Source of the DNA: JADFRG01 sp964590515
GTDB lineage: Bacteria > Chloroflexota > Anaerolineae > Anaerolineales > E44-bin32
DNA: 64,000 nucleotides
NCBI GenBank assembly: GCA_964590515.1
Contig: CAZPZD010000004.1
Location: forward strand, 23,268 to 87,267
Direction: 5' to 3'
Below are positions 34,239 through 42,230 of the stretch, piece after piece (positions within the stretch are counted from its first letter, which is position 1; each line of letters begins with the position of its first letter). Position numbers and translations under genes: made by a program. The notes beneath the pieces are model-generated. The model saw nothing but the letters and a program-made list of their open reading frames with translations. It made no database searches and was not told the origin of the DNA.

Positions 34239-35420
34239 TCAGCGCCTGGCCAGCCAGCGCGGGAGGCCGACGATCCCAACAACTGCAACCGCCGCCAGAC
34301 TCAGCAGAACCAGCAGCCCCGACAACGCCACCAGTCCCGCTCCCGCCGGACTGATCACCCCCGCATCAACTTCCAATGAGAACCCGCTGAGGGCGACCGC
34401 CAGCGCCGTGAAGTTCCATAGGCCATGGAAACCAACCGCGGTCAGGTAAAGGGCGAGCAGCCGGAGCGGCCTTCGGTTGACAATCGCCTCGATGAGACCC
34501 CAGCTCACGAGCCCGGTGCCGAAGGCATGGATCAACGGCGTCCCTGCCCGGGCCACCATGGCGGAGACCCAGTCTGCACCTGGCTGTGCCAGCAGCAATG
34601 ATTCGAAAAGCGCGTAGCCGGACCCGGCGAGCACTCCTCCTAGAAAGGCCTGGCCGACCGATGGCCGCCGATGGATAACCGGCCAAATCGACACGGACTT
34701 GACCGCCTCTTCGACGAGCGGGACGACCGCGGCCAGGAAGACAACAGCCACGCCCAACACGACGGGCTCACTGAGCAAACCGCTTAGCAGTTGATTGAAA
34801 TCTGCGTCGCTTGTCAGGTCGGCCGCGGCCATTGCCTGGAGAACCGAGAGGCCGCTCTCGCTCAAGGAAAGCCCCAAGAAGACCAGAATCGCGGCCGGGA
34901 TCAAGGCCGACAGCTCCAAGATGAGGGCGATCGGCGGTGCGGCCCACAGTCCGCCCAGGAAGTGACCCCAGCCCCGCCGATTGGACAGGATCGGACCTTG
35001 CCGCAGCGCGAGAAAGGCTGTGAATGCGACCGGTCCGCCAGCCGCCATAACATGGGCCACCGGTCCCAACACCCATTGGGCCGTCCCACTGGCGAACGTA
35101 TAGCTTCCAAGGGCGAGACCGCCAAAGAACATCATCCCGGCAAGCAGGCCCACCGCCCAGTGGATGCGCCGGGCAGGCCGGTTTGACCCACGGGCTGCCC
35201 AATAGAGCAGCGGCAGACCCAGGACTCCGGCCGCCACCAAGGAAATCGCCTGGATCCCCGGCCCGAGCGCGGCGGCCGCTCCTCCCTGCAAGTAAGCCAA
35301 GACCGCAAAACCGGCGACGACTGCCGCAGCGATCAGGCTTCCGCCAATCCCAGCGGCGCCGCCCAGGATCAGCCAGATCGACCTCCTGCGGCTTTCCGAA
35401 TCGTTCGTAGAGCTGAGCAC
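34239..35420 (-). CDS. PrsW-like intramembrane metalloprotease
   Basis: 393 residues with about ten hydrophobic helices. Motifs of the PrsW/CPBP-like clan: PLVEEAVKSVSIW (EExxK) near residue 242, AGSGYALFES, then TPLIHAFGTGLVSWG and a C-terminal FHGLWNF, each carrying a metal-ligand candidate (Glu-Glu, Glu, His, His). PrsW cleaves anti-sigma factors in Bacillus, but no anti-sigma gene is next to this one. GTG start at 35420, with TACAAT ending 6 nt upstream. Confidence 0.85.
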   Translation of the reverse strand: MLSSTNDSESRRRSIWLILGGAAGIGGSLIAAAVVAGFAVLAYLQGGAAAALGPGIQAISLVAAGVLGLPLLYWAARGSNRPARRIHWAVGLLAGMMFFGGLALGSYTFASGTAQWVLGPVAHVMAAGGPVAFTAFLALRQGPILSNRRGWGHFLGGLWAAPPIALILELSALIPAAILVFLGLSLSESGLSVLQAMAAADLTSDADFNQLLSGLLSEPVVLGVAVVFLAAVVPLVEEAVKSVSIWPVIHRRPSVGQAFLGGVLAGSGYALFESLLLAQPGADWVSAMVARAGTPLIHAFGTGLVSWGLIEAIVNRRPLRLLALYLTAVGFHGLWNFTALAVALSGFSLEVDAGVISPAGAGLVALSGLLVLLSLAAVAVVGIVGLPRWLARR

Positions 35421-35426
35421 CGCAGG

Positions 35427-35432
35427 ATTGTA
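35427..35432 (-). promoter_or_regulatory. Extended -10 (TGC-TACAAT) giving a leaderless prsW-like transcript
   Basis: On the minus strand TTGC-TACAAT, 6 nt before the GTG start at 35420. The predicted transcription start coincides with the start codon. Confidence 0.6.
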
Positions 35433-35445
35433 GCAAGGTTTCGGC

Positions 35446-35475
35446 TTGTCACCCCTCGCCCCGCTAAGGTATGCT
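35446..35475 (+). promoter_or_regulatory. tRNA-Sec promoter
   Basis: TTGTCA at 35446-35451, 18-bp spacer, TATGCT at 35470-35475. The tRNA starts 11 nt downstream. Confidence 0.6.
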
Positions 35476-35485
35476 AGGCTTAGCT

Positions 35486-35579
35486 GGGGGTGGTTGGGCC
35501 CCGGTGGGCTCCTCGGTCTTCAAAACCGGTGGCGGGTCGTTGAACGGGCCGCGGTGGGTTCGACTCCCATCCACTCCCG
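35486..35579 (+). tRNA. selC: tRNA-Sec, selenocysteine (anticodon TCA)
   Basis: 94 nt. Eight-base-pair acceptor stem GGGGGTGG/CCACTCCC (one G-U), discriminator G, anticodon loop CTTCAAA with TCA at 35520-35522, very long variable arm (CGGGTCGTTGAACGGGCCG region) and T loop TTCGACT. The TCA anticodon, 8-bp acceptor and extended variable arm are the hallmarks of bacterial tRNA-Sec, which reads UGA. This implies SelA, SelB and SelD elsewhere in the genome. No CCA is encoded. Confidence 0.93.
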
Positions 35580-35600
35580 AATGGGTTCCCTGCTGATCCT

Positions 35601-36842
35601 ATGAGCACGAACATTCCTCACGCGCAAGGTCTCGCCGAGCGATTGCTGCCGGACGTTCGAGTTGTCATGGATGTCCAGCAGTACGAGAGCGGCGCAACCG
35701 GGAGTCACCTCCTGGCAACTTACCGCGGCAAGCTGCGGGTTGAATCAGACCAGGCCTACGAACGCTTGGAGCCGGTGTTCGCCAGGGCGGGGTCTACGAT
35801 CCTGCTGCGGCAGGAGGGGGAGACCCAGATCCTGCTCGCGGTGGATGAGCTGAAAGCTCGGAAGGCAGGGAACCCAATCCTGAACGTGGTGCTGTTCCTG
35901 GCAACCTTCGCCACGGTGCTCACCGTTGGGCTAAGCTATGCCCAAGCCTATCTTCAGCAAACACCTTCGGCCAGGGAGCTGCCGATCATCGGCGAACCGC
36001 TTCCTTTGGCGCTGCTCTACGCGGGAAGCCTGCTCGGGATCCTGGTGGCTCATGAGTTCGGGCACTACCTCATGGGTCGGTATCACAAGACAGCCGTCAC
36101 CCTGCCGTATTTCATCCCCTTCCCTGGGGGACTCTTCGGCACCTTTGGTGCGTTCATCCAATTGAGGTCCCCTCCCAAAAATCGGCGGGTGTTGATGGAC
36201 ATCGGCCTTGCTGGACCCCTGGCGGGGCTGGTTATCGCGGTGCCGGTGCTGCTGATTGGGCTCGCACTCTCCCAGGTCAGCCCACTTCCGAGCCGATCCA
36301 GCGAGTTAGGGGGGACGTTTCTGGAGGGGAACTCCCTGCTCTATCTAGGCGCGAAATTCCTGGTGAAGGGAGCGCTGCTCCCGGAACCAGTCGACTACCA
36401 GGGAGTGCCGCCGCTGACCTACTGGCTGCGCAATCTCGCTTTCGGAGTCGGCGGGCCGGCCGGTGTTCCTATTCCGCTCGGCGGCTTGGATGTGCAGCTC
36501 CATCCGATGGCGCTGGCGGGTTGGGCGGGGTTTCTGGTCACCGGGCTAAACCTGATCCCTACCGGTCAACTCGACGGTGGGCACGTGCTGTATTCGCTCT
36601 TGGGGAAGCGGGCGGCGATCCTGTGGCCGGTCGTCATCGCCGGCTTGCTCGGACTGACGCTGGTGTGGAACGGGTGGCTGCTATTCGCAGGCCTGACTTT
36701 CCTCATGGGGCGAACGTACGCCCAACCGCTGGATGACGTCACTCCACTCGATGCGCGCCGAAAGGGATTGGCGATCTTGGGCCTGGTGCTCTTCGTTTTG
36801 ATTTTCACCCCGGTCCCGATCGTTCCACTTCTCGGGCGCTAA
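35601..36842 (+). CDS. Site-2 protease family (M50) membrane metalloprotease
   Basis: 413 residues. Cytosolic N-terminal domain (1-95), then membrane helices. Active site AHEFGHYLMGR near residue 153 (HExxH) and the second metal motif NLIPTGQLDGGH near residue 317 (LDG). PYFIPFPGGLFGTFGAFI is conserved among plant EGY and bacterial S2P homologues. Involved in regulated intramembrane proteolysis; target unknown. It begins 22 bp after tRNA-Sec and its C-terminus is rich in hydrophobic residues. Confidence 0.92.
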   Translation: MSTNIPHAQGLAERLLPDVRVVMDVQQYESGATGSHLLATYRGKLRVESDQAYERLEPVFARAGSTILLRQEGETQILLAVDELKARKAGNPILNVVLFLATFATVLTVGLSYAQAYLQQTPSARELPIIGEPLPLALLYAGSLLGILVAHEFGHYLMGRYHKTAVTLPYFIPFPGGLFGTFGAFIQLRSPPKNRRVLMDIGLAGPLAGLVIAVPVLLIGLALSQVSPLPSRSSELGGTFLEGNSLLYLGAKFLVKGALLPEPVDYQGVPPLTYWLRNLAFGVGGPAGVPIPLGGLDVQLHPMALAGWAGFLVTGLNLIPTGQLDGGHVLYSLLGKRAAILWPVVIAGLLGLTLVWNGWLLFAGLTFLMGRTYAQPLDDVTPLDARRKGLAILGLVLFVLIFTPVPIVPLLGR

Positions 36843-36862
36843 CTCGGTCAATCTCCGCTGGA

Positions 36863-38110
36863 TCAGGCATCCCGGAAGAGGCGGACCTCGACGAGAGAGT
36901 CCTGCTCGAGGCCGGCTTGCTCCGGCGGGACGCGGATCAATCCATCGGCCCTCACAAGAGTGAAGATCAGGTTGGATCCGCCGTGGACTGGCGCCGCCAG
37001 GAGCCCCTGCGGCGAGACTTCCAGGCGCACCGGCAGGTAGTCTTCGCGGCCAATGGCTGAGTTCACGTTCGAAGTCAGGCGGGCCTGCCGCACGGAGGGC
37101 CATTCGGGTCCGCGCAACCCGAGCAATTTTCGCAAGGCCGGCAGCAAGAATAGGCCGGCCACCACCAACGCACTGACGGGATTTCCCGGCAGGCCGATCA
37201 CCGGCAGGTGATTGCATACCGCGAGGATCGTCGGTTTGCCGGGCCGAATTGAGACCCCGTGGACCAAGATCCCAGGCGGGCCCAAGGTCTGGATGACCCC
37301 GGCGGTGAGGTCACGCACGCTCACCGAGGACCCTGCAGCAATCGCGATCAACTCGGATTCGGCCTGGGCTCGCCGGGAAACGGCCTCGAGTTCGGCCGCT
37401 GAATCTCGGATGATCCCGTAGCGGATCGGTCGGCCACCGGCCTGTTCCACCAGAGCGCCCAGTGAATAGCTGTTTACATCCCGGATCTGCCCAGGGGCCG
37501 GCTGGGCCTCCGGGTTGACGACCTCATCCCCCGTCGACAAAATTGCGACCCTGGGCCGAACTCGGACCTGGACCCGGAGGATCCCGAGGGCCATCAGTCC
37601 GCCGATCTCCTGAGGGCGAAGGCGCACGCCCGCCGGGATAACTACCTGACCTGCCGCGACGTCCTCGCCCTCCCGGATCACGTTTTGCCCGGAGGCGACC
37701 GCCTTCAGCACCTTGATCTCAGTCCCGTTTGCGGCCTGGGTATCCTCGATCATCACCACTGCATCCGCGCCGCGCGGGATCATTCCGCCGGTGTGCACCA
37801 GAGCCGCTTGGCCGCGGTCGACTCCGAGCTGCGGCGCGGCCCCCATCAACACCTCGCCGGCCAAGCTGAATTCAGCCGGGTGGGTCGAGGAGGCCCCCAT
37901 CGTATCGGCGGCGCGAACCGCGTACCCATCTACCGTCGTTCGATCGAATGGAGGCAGCGGATGGGGGGCAGTCACTGGCTCGGCCAAGGCCCTGCCGAGG
38001 GAGTCTTCGGTTCGGATGTGCTCGGTCGATCCCGGACTGGGCTCCGGGATCGCTGCCAAGAAGGAGCGCAGCGCCTGGTCTACGGGGACGAGTTTGAGCG
38101 GGCCTGGCAT
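36863..38110 (-). CDS. moeA: Molybdopterin molybdenumtransferase
   Basis: 415 residues. Inserts molybdate into adenylylated molybdopterin. Motifs: PLPPFDRTTVDGYAVRA near residue 50, VHTGGMIPRGADAVVMIED near 105, the MoCF domain ILSTGDEVV near 191, AAGSSVSVRDLT near 260 (variant of SGGVSVGxxD) and LPGNPVSALV near 315. ATG 38110 starts 2 bp after the UbiA stop; an upstream open frame lies inside ubiA and is not used. Implies molybdoenzymes elsewhere. Confidence 0.94.
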   Translation of the reverse strand: MPGPLKLVPVDQALRSFLAAIPEPSPGSTEHIRTEDSLGRALAEPVTAPHPLPPFDRTTVDGYAVRAADTMGASSTHPAEFSLAGEVLMGAAPQLGVDRGQAALVHTGGMIPRGADAVVMIEDTQAANGTEIKVLKAVASGQNVIREGEDVAAGQVVIPAGVRLRPQEIGGLMALGILRVQVRVRPRVAILSTGDEVVNPEAQPAPGQIRDVNSYSLGALVEQAGGRPIRYGIIRDSAAELEAVSRRAQAESELIAIAAGSSVSVRDLTAGVIQTLGPPGILVHGVSIRPGKPTILAVCNHLPVIGLPGNPVSALVVAGLFLLPALRKLLGLRGPEWPSVRQARLTSNVNSAIGREDYLPVRLEVSPQGLLAAPVHGGSNLIFTLVRADGLIRVPPEQAGLEQDSLVEVRLFRDA

Positions 38111-38112
38111 TG

Positions 38113-39027
38113 TTAGCTGAGCACGTAGCCTGCCAATTCCAGGTAGGCTCCAATCGCGAATATTGCGAGTGAGCCGAGAGTCAAACTGCCCCATTTCGGG
38201 GGGTAGCCAGCCTGAATTCGGCGCAGCTGCCAAACCTGTGCGACGCCGAGAGGGATCAGGAACAGAGCACTCGCCGCTACCCGTGGTGGGACCCCGTTCA
38301 TGAAAATTACGCCAAAGCTCAACAGGCCAAAGCCTAGTGAAACATTATGTGCGCGCATCCCTGCCAACCAGCCCAGCCGAACTACCAGGGTTTGCTTCTG
38401 GGACTTCAAATCGGTAGGGTAATCGGGGAGGTCGAACACGATCAACATGGCAAAGCAGAGTCCGACCAGCGGGGTGACGCTCATGAGTAGCAGCCGGTGA
38501 GTTTCACCAACCTGGACAATGTATCCGAACAGTGGAACGAGCGCGCCAACTACGAGGGAGGCCACCAGCTCGCCATAGCCGCTCGCGGCCAGCCGGAGCG
38601 GTGGCACGCTGTAGAAGAATCCACCGAGAAACCCGAGCAGCAGCACCGGCCAGGCCAGGATGGGCAGCGACCCGGTGACCAGACTGGCCGAGGCAAGCGT
38701 CGCGGTAAGCCCCAGTGAGATCACTGCAGAATACAACGCCACTTTGGCAGGGAGGGCTCCCGGTCCGATCACTCCACTCCCTCCGGTGAGCAGAGTGCGG
38801 GCCTGATTCTGCTGGTCCGCCGGGGCGTCGTAGTATTCGTTGAGGTAATGGGTCATGAGCTGCAAGAGAGTGACGAGGGCCTGCCCGAGCGCGTACGGGC
38901 CCGGTTCGATGGGGTGACCCAAGTAGTGGGCGATCGCCGCCCCCAGCCCGTAGAGCAACACTCCTCCGAGCAGGAAGTGCGGACGGGTCAGGCGGAGAAA
39001 CAGCCGTACGTCGCGCCAGGTCGGCAT
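38113..39027 (-). CDS. UbiA-family prenyltransferase (MenA-like)
   Basis: 304 residues, about nine membrane helices. First Asp-rich motif THYLNEYYDAPADQQN near residue 62 (NxxYDxxxD type) and second DLPDYPTDLKSQKQTL near 200 (DxxxD). The size and the second motif resemble 1,4-dihydroxy-2-naphthoate polyprenyltransferase of menaquinone synthesis. ATG 39027 is chosen because it lies one base after the stop of the upstream cupin gene; ATG 39045 is an alternative. Exact substrate is inferred. Confidence 0.88.
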   Translation of the reverse strand: MPTWRDVRLFLRLTRPHFLLGGVLLYGLGAAIAHYLGHPIEPGPYALGQALVTLLQLMTHYLNEYYDAPADQQNQARTLLTGGSGVIGPGALPAKVALYSAVISLGLTATLASASLVTGSLPILAWPVLLLGFLGGFFYSVPPLRLAASGYGELVASLVVGALVPLFGYIVQVGETHRLLLMSVTPLVGLCFAMLIVFDLPDYPTDLKSQKQTLVVRLGWLAGMRAHNVSLGFGLLSFGVIFMNGVPPRVAASALFLIPLGVAQVWQLRRIQAGYPPKWGSLTLGSLAIFAIGAYLELAGYVLS

Positions 39028-39028
39028 G

Positions 39029-39427
39029 TCAGGAGCTGTCTCCATCCTCGTGGCTGGCAAGCCGAACGAGCTCCGCTCCACCGTTCAGCGATCGTATCCG
39101 AAATGCGACCCCGAACGGAACGAGAACCACAGTCGGTCGGGTGGCGTGATGACGATAGGTCTGGCCGAGGGTCGGTGAATCCTCGCGCCGATCCTCCCAG
39201 TCGAACTCTGCTTCGCCGCGCACGAGCGCCCATACTTCATCGACGACCGGTCGAGCTTCGGATGCTCGCTGCTGACCGGCTGCCAGCTCGTGGAACTCTG
39301 CACTTCCGAAGCGTCGAAGCAGGTGATCAGAGTAACGCAGAACACTGAGGGTAGAGCCCGCGGGAGTTTCCCGCAGCTCAAGTTGACGGATGTACAGGTC
39401 GTGGATCGGTAGTGAATCGTGCATCAT
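39029..39427 (-). CDS. Cupin-like hypothetical protein
   Basis: 132 residues. Beta-rich with a likely single-domain cupin profile: PAGSTLSVLRYSD, FHELAAGQQRASEARPVVDEVWALVRGEAEFDWED, then PTVVLVPFGVAFRIRSL. Metal-binding His residues of classic cupins are not clearly kept. ATGA overlap with the DinB_2 gene upstream. Function unknown; the call is a fold guess. Confidence 0.65.
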   Translation of the reverse strand: MMHDSLPIHDLYIRQLELRETPAGSTLSVLRYSDHLLRRFGSAEFHELAAGQQRASEARPVVDEVWALVRGEAEFDWEDRREDSPTLGQTYRHHATRPTVVLVPFGVAFRIRSLNGGAELVRLASHEDGDSS

Positions 39428-39906
39428 CCGCCGGCAAGCGCGGCGCGGATATCCGCCACGTGTTCCGCCCGATGATCGGCACTTCTGAGCAGGAACCGCT
39501 CAGTCGAGAACATAGCGCCGCTTGAATGCCGCCCGATCAGATCGAGTTGATCATCGCTGAGACTGTCCAGGAACTGCAGGCTCGACCGGTGGGCAGCTAA
39601 TATCTTCTCCAACAGCTCCGCCGTGGAAGATTCTTTGCTCCGCCGAACGGCGGATCGGTTCCATCGGGCGAGGTCGAAGTCGGGAGGCACGGTCTGCTCC
39701 CCGGCTACGAGCCGTTGGGCCTGGCCAAGCAGCCCGGCTTCCGAATCGGCGAGGTGGCCGAGCAGGTCTTTCACCGTCCAGACACCGCCATCGGAGTTGT
39801 AGACGGTGATCGGCATGGCTTCCGGGGGGAGCCCGGTTAGGACTGGCCAGGTCTCCGCGTGGACTTGATCCAAGCGGTCCCGGATCCGCTTTGTGCGTTC
39901 GGTCAT
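39424..39906 (-). CDS. DinB-superfamily (DinB_2/ClbS-like) protein
   Basis: 160 residues. Four-helix bundle with the metal-binding His triad pattern: WTVKDLLGHLADSEAG near residue 43 (His51), and DHRAEHVADIRAAL near 142 (two His). This superfamily includes thiol-dependent S-transferases and self-resistance cyclopropane hydrolases; it is unrelated to DNA polymerase IV. Overlaps both neighbours by 4 bp (SDR upstream, cupin downstream). Confidence 0.85.
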   Translation of the reverse strand: MTERTKRIRDRLDQVHAETWPVLTGLPPEAMPITVYNSDGGVWTVKDLLGHLADSEAGLLGQAQRLVAGEQTVPPDFDLARWNRSAVRRSKESSTAELLEKILAAHRSSLQFLDSLSDDQLDLIGRHSSGAMFSTERFLLRSADHRAEHVADIRAALAGG

Positions 39907-40637
39907 CCGCGCAGCAGCGTTCCCGCGTCTATGCGCAAGGTATGACCAGTCACGTAGTCATTCTTCATTAAGAAGACCACTCCCTGAGCGATGTCTTCCG
40001 GTTCCACTCCATACCCGAGGGGAGTCGCCTGACGGATTGCTTGCCACCGCGAGTCGGCCATCCAAGTTGGTTTGAGGGTAGGACCCGGAACGACCGCGTT
40101 CACCCGAACCTCTGGAGCTAACCGGGCAGCGGCCACCTGGGTGAGCATCTCCAGGCCGGATTTGCTGATACTGTGAAGCGGAAATCCTGGCCAGGGATGG
40201 TGGGCCGCGGTGTCAGAGATGTTGACGATCGCCCCGCCACCCCGCGCCTGCATCCGGATTGCCCCCTGTTGGAGGGTGAAGAATGTCCCTTTAAGGTTAA
40301 GGCCCACGGTGCATCGCCAATCGTCCTCGGTGGCCTCCAGGAGGTCGACTCGCTCGAGGATGGCAGCCGAGTTCACGAGCAGGTCGAGCCCTCCGTAGAC
40401 CGCGTCTAGCGCGGCGAAGAGTTGATGAACGCCCTCACCACTGGAAAGATCGGCCTGGGCCATATGCACCGGGATGCCGCGGCCTCGGAGGTCATCGGCC
40501 GTTTCTGCTGCGGCTTCCGAGGATTGATGGAAGTGTAGCATCAGCCGGCAGCCCTCCTTTGCCAGCCCGAGCGCGATGGCATGTCCGAGCCGGTGGGCGC
40601 CTCCGGTGACCAGGGCAATCTTACCGTCTAGATTCAT
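39903..40637 (-). CDS. Short-chain dehydrogenase/reductase with Tyr-to-His active-site change
   Basis: 244 residues. Classical SDR: VTGGAHRLGHAIA near residue 10 (TGxxRxLG as in pteridine reductase/FolM-like SDRs), LVNSAAIL near 86, GAIVNISDTA near 135. The catalytic YxxxK reads HSISK, so Tyr is replaced by His while Lys is kept. Activity may be altered or lost. Lies between PRODH (39 bp upstream) and the DinB_2 gene in a run of overlapping genes. Confidence 0.88.
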   Translation of the reverse strand: MNLDGKIALVTGGAHRLGHAIALGLAKEGCRLMLHFHQSSEAAAETADDLRGRGIPVHMAQADLSSGEGVHQLFAALDAVYGGLDLLVNSAAILERVDLLEATEDDWRCTVGLNLKGTFFTLQQGAIRMQARGGGAIVNISDTAAHHPWPGFPLHSISKSGLEMLTQVAAARLAPEVRVNAVVPGPTLKPTWMADSRWQAIRQATPLGYGVEPEDIAQGVVFLMKNDYVTGHTLRIDAGTLLRG

Positions 40638-40676
40638 CGGGGATTTTGGCGCATCGAACCGTCGGAGCGCGAGGGT

Positions 40677-41636
40677 TTATCGGCGAACGAGATTCGATAC
40701 GAAGAACCAGAGGTTGGCCGGACGTTCAGCAAGCCTCCTCATTAGGTAAGGATACCACTGGGCCCCGTACGGGACGTAAATCCGGACCGGATACCCCTTA
40801 TCGCGCAGCGAGCGCTGAAGCTCGGACCGAATCCCAAAGAGCAGTTGGAACTCGAGGGCTGCTTTCGGCAGGCCGATCCGCTCGGCCAGAGTTTCGGCAA
40901 AGTGGATCCTGGCCGGGTCGTGGGTTGCAATCGCCGCCAGGGGAGGGGTACGCCCATCCTTTGAGGCTCGAACTCCGCCCTGTTTCAAGGCGGCTTCGAG
41001 CAGGATCTCGGTCAACCGGTCAAAGCTGGCGTCAACCTCGGCCTTCTCTTGAAAGGCCACCGACTTGGGCTCCTGATATGCACCTTTCACAATGCGGACC
41101 GGAATCCCGGCGGCTACCGCAGTTCGCAGATCCCGCTCGCTCCGCGGCAAGTAGGATTGAAAGACGAGGCCGACATTTCGCAATCCCTGCCTGCGGAGCG
41201 CGTGCTCGACACTGAGAGTCTGGTCGATGGTGTTTGACTCCTCCATATCAATCCGGACGAAGGTATCGTTCAGGGTGGCCACCCGGGTGATCTCCAGCAT
41301 GTGCTCCATGCAAAGGTCGAAATTGAGCCTCAGTCCGATCTGGGTGAGCTTGACTGAGACGTAGGCTCCCAGCTTGTGTTCTTCAATTGCTTGAAGCAAC
41401 TCCTCGCAGGCCAGCCGGGCCTGGTCTGCCTCCGTAGCCGAGACGACATCTTCACCGAGGTGAGCGAGCGTCGTTGCAAGGCGCTGCCGATTGAGGACTT
41501 GTGCGACCTGAACCGCCTCCTGAATGGACTCGCCGGCCACAAACCGGCGGGAGGCGCGGCGGGCAAAGCCCCAACGGGTCAGGCCGGAGTGGGCCCAGCG
41601 GGCTTTTGACAAGTAGAGCAGGGGGGTGCGCAGCAT
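40677..41636 (-). CDS. Proline dehydrogenase
   Basis: 319 residues, the monofunctional size. FAD-dependent oxidation of proline to pyrroline-5-carboxylate; electrons enter the quinone pool. YVSVKLTQIGL near residue 97, FVRIDMEESNTIDQTL near 125, GLVFQSYLPRSERDL, VRIVKGAYQEPKSVAF near 180, AIATHDPARI and FQLLFGIRSELQRSL are all characteristic PRODH barrel strands. No PutA aldehyde dehydrogenase domain. First gene of the minus-strand run leading to moeA. Confidence 0.93.
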   Translation of the reverse strand: MLRTPLLYLSKARWAHSGLTRWGFARRASRRFVAGESIQEAVQVAQVLNRQRLATTLAHLGEDVVSATEADQARLACEELLQAIEEHKLGAYVSVKLTQIGLRLNFDLCMEHMLEITRVATLNDTFVRIDMEESNTIDQTLSVEHALRRQGLRNVGLVFQSYLPRSERDLRTAVAAGIPVRIVKGAYQEPKSVAFQEKAEVDASFDRLTEILLEAALKQGGVRASKDGRTPPLAAIATHDPARIHFAETLAERIGLPKAALEFQLLFGIRSELQRSLRDKGYPVRIYVPYGAQWYPYLMRRLAERPANLWFFVSNLVRR

Positions 41637-41669
41637 CTCGCCCGATCCTGGATGACCGATCCGAGGGGA

Positions 41670-41675
41670 ATTGTA
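41670..41675 (-). promoter_or_regulatory. Extended -10 (TGC-TACAAT) of the proline dehydrogenase run
   Basis: TTGC-TACAAT on the minus strand, 33 nt before the ATG at 41636. No convincing -35 at standard distance. Confidence 0.5.
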
Positions 41676-41729
41676 GCAAGCTTGAGTCAGGGTTGGAGCC
41701 GCTCCCGAGGGATTGCCACGCCGTGCTGT

Positions 41730-41735
41730 TATAAT
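41730..41735 (+). promoter_or_regulatory. Extended -10 (TGT-TATAAT) upstream of tRNA-Lys
   Basis: Perfect TATAAT with an upstream TG. The tRNA starts 77 nt downstream, so a long 5' leader would have to be removed. Confidence 0.5.
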
Positions 41736-41811
41736 CCAGCCGAGGCCAAATCAGTCTGGCGGCCTATCGAGCAGGGCGAGGGGCCCGCTCAACCTCGTCG
41801 CCGGAACCCAA

Positions 41812-41884
41812 GCCTGCGTAGCTCAATTGGCAGAGCAGCGGACTCTTAATCCGTAGGTTGCAGGTTCAAGTCCTGCCGCAGGCA
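41812..41884 (+). tRNA. tRNA-Lys (anticodon CTT)
   Basis: 73 nt. Acceptor GCCTGCG/CGCAGGC with discriminator A, D arm GCTC-AATTGGCA-GAGC, anticodon loop CTCTTAA with CTT at 41845-41847, T arm GCAGG-TTCAAGT-CCTGC. No CCA encoded. Confidence 0.95.
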
Positions 41885-41890
41885 CACGCC

Positions 41891-42004
41891 TTGGCTAGAA
41901 CCGTTCGCCTGACCTTTCTCGCCCTTAGCCTATTCGGCTTGATCTCCAATCTGGGGGGTCTGGCGTTTACCGCCTTGGCCATTTCCCGCCTACTGTTCGA
42001 CTAG
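41891..42004 (+). CDS. Possible 37-residue single-pass membrane peptide
   Basis: TTG-initiated frame starting 6 bp after tRNA-Lys: a basic N-terminus (MARTVR) followed by about 28 mostly hydrophobic residues and a C-terminal Arg/Asp (SRLLFD). The layout (positive-inside, one helix) is plausible for a small membrane protein, but no ribosome site or homologue is visible and random occurrence cannot be excluded. Confidence 0.25.
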   Translation: MARTVRLTFLALSLFGLISNLGGLAFTALAISRLLFD

Positions 42005-42172
42005 CCCTCCCAGCCATCTTACAAACACCTTTCAATTCAGTCAGCGTTTAGAAAGGTTGTGCAATAATCCCACTGCACCTTAACAGCGGGCAACCACCGC
42101 TCAGGTGTTTCCACTCTCGCCTTGGTCGCCAGTCTTCTGGCGACCAAGTGCGTTTAATGGGACTTCAGTTCA
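42005..42172. other. Non-coding region between tRNA-Lys and the receiver gene, with strong hairpins
   Basis: No gene is evident. It contains CCTTTC/GAAAGG at about 42029-42056 and a perfect 12-bp inverted repeat CTTGGTCGCCAG-TCTT-CTGGCGACCAAG at 42121-42148 without a following T tract. The hairpin may end the upstream transcript or act in the RNA leader; it lies before the promoter of the receiver gene. Confidence 0.6.
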
Positions 42173-42202
42173 TTGCACGGCCCAGAATCCATGGTGTACA
42201 CT
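42173..42202 (+). promoter_or_regulatory. Promoter of the stand-alone receiver gene
   Basis: TTGCAC at 42173-42178, 18-bp spacer, TACACT at 42197-42202. Leader about 22 nt to the ATG at 42231. Confidence 0.6.
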
Positions 42203-42230
42203 TCGGCTCGAAGCACTGGGGACTGGCAAC

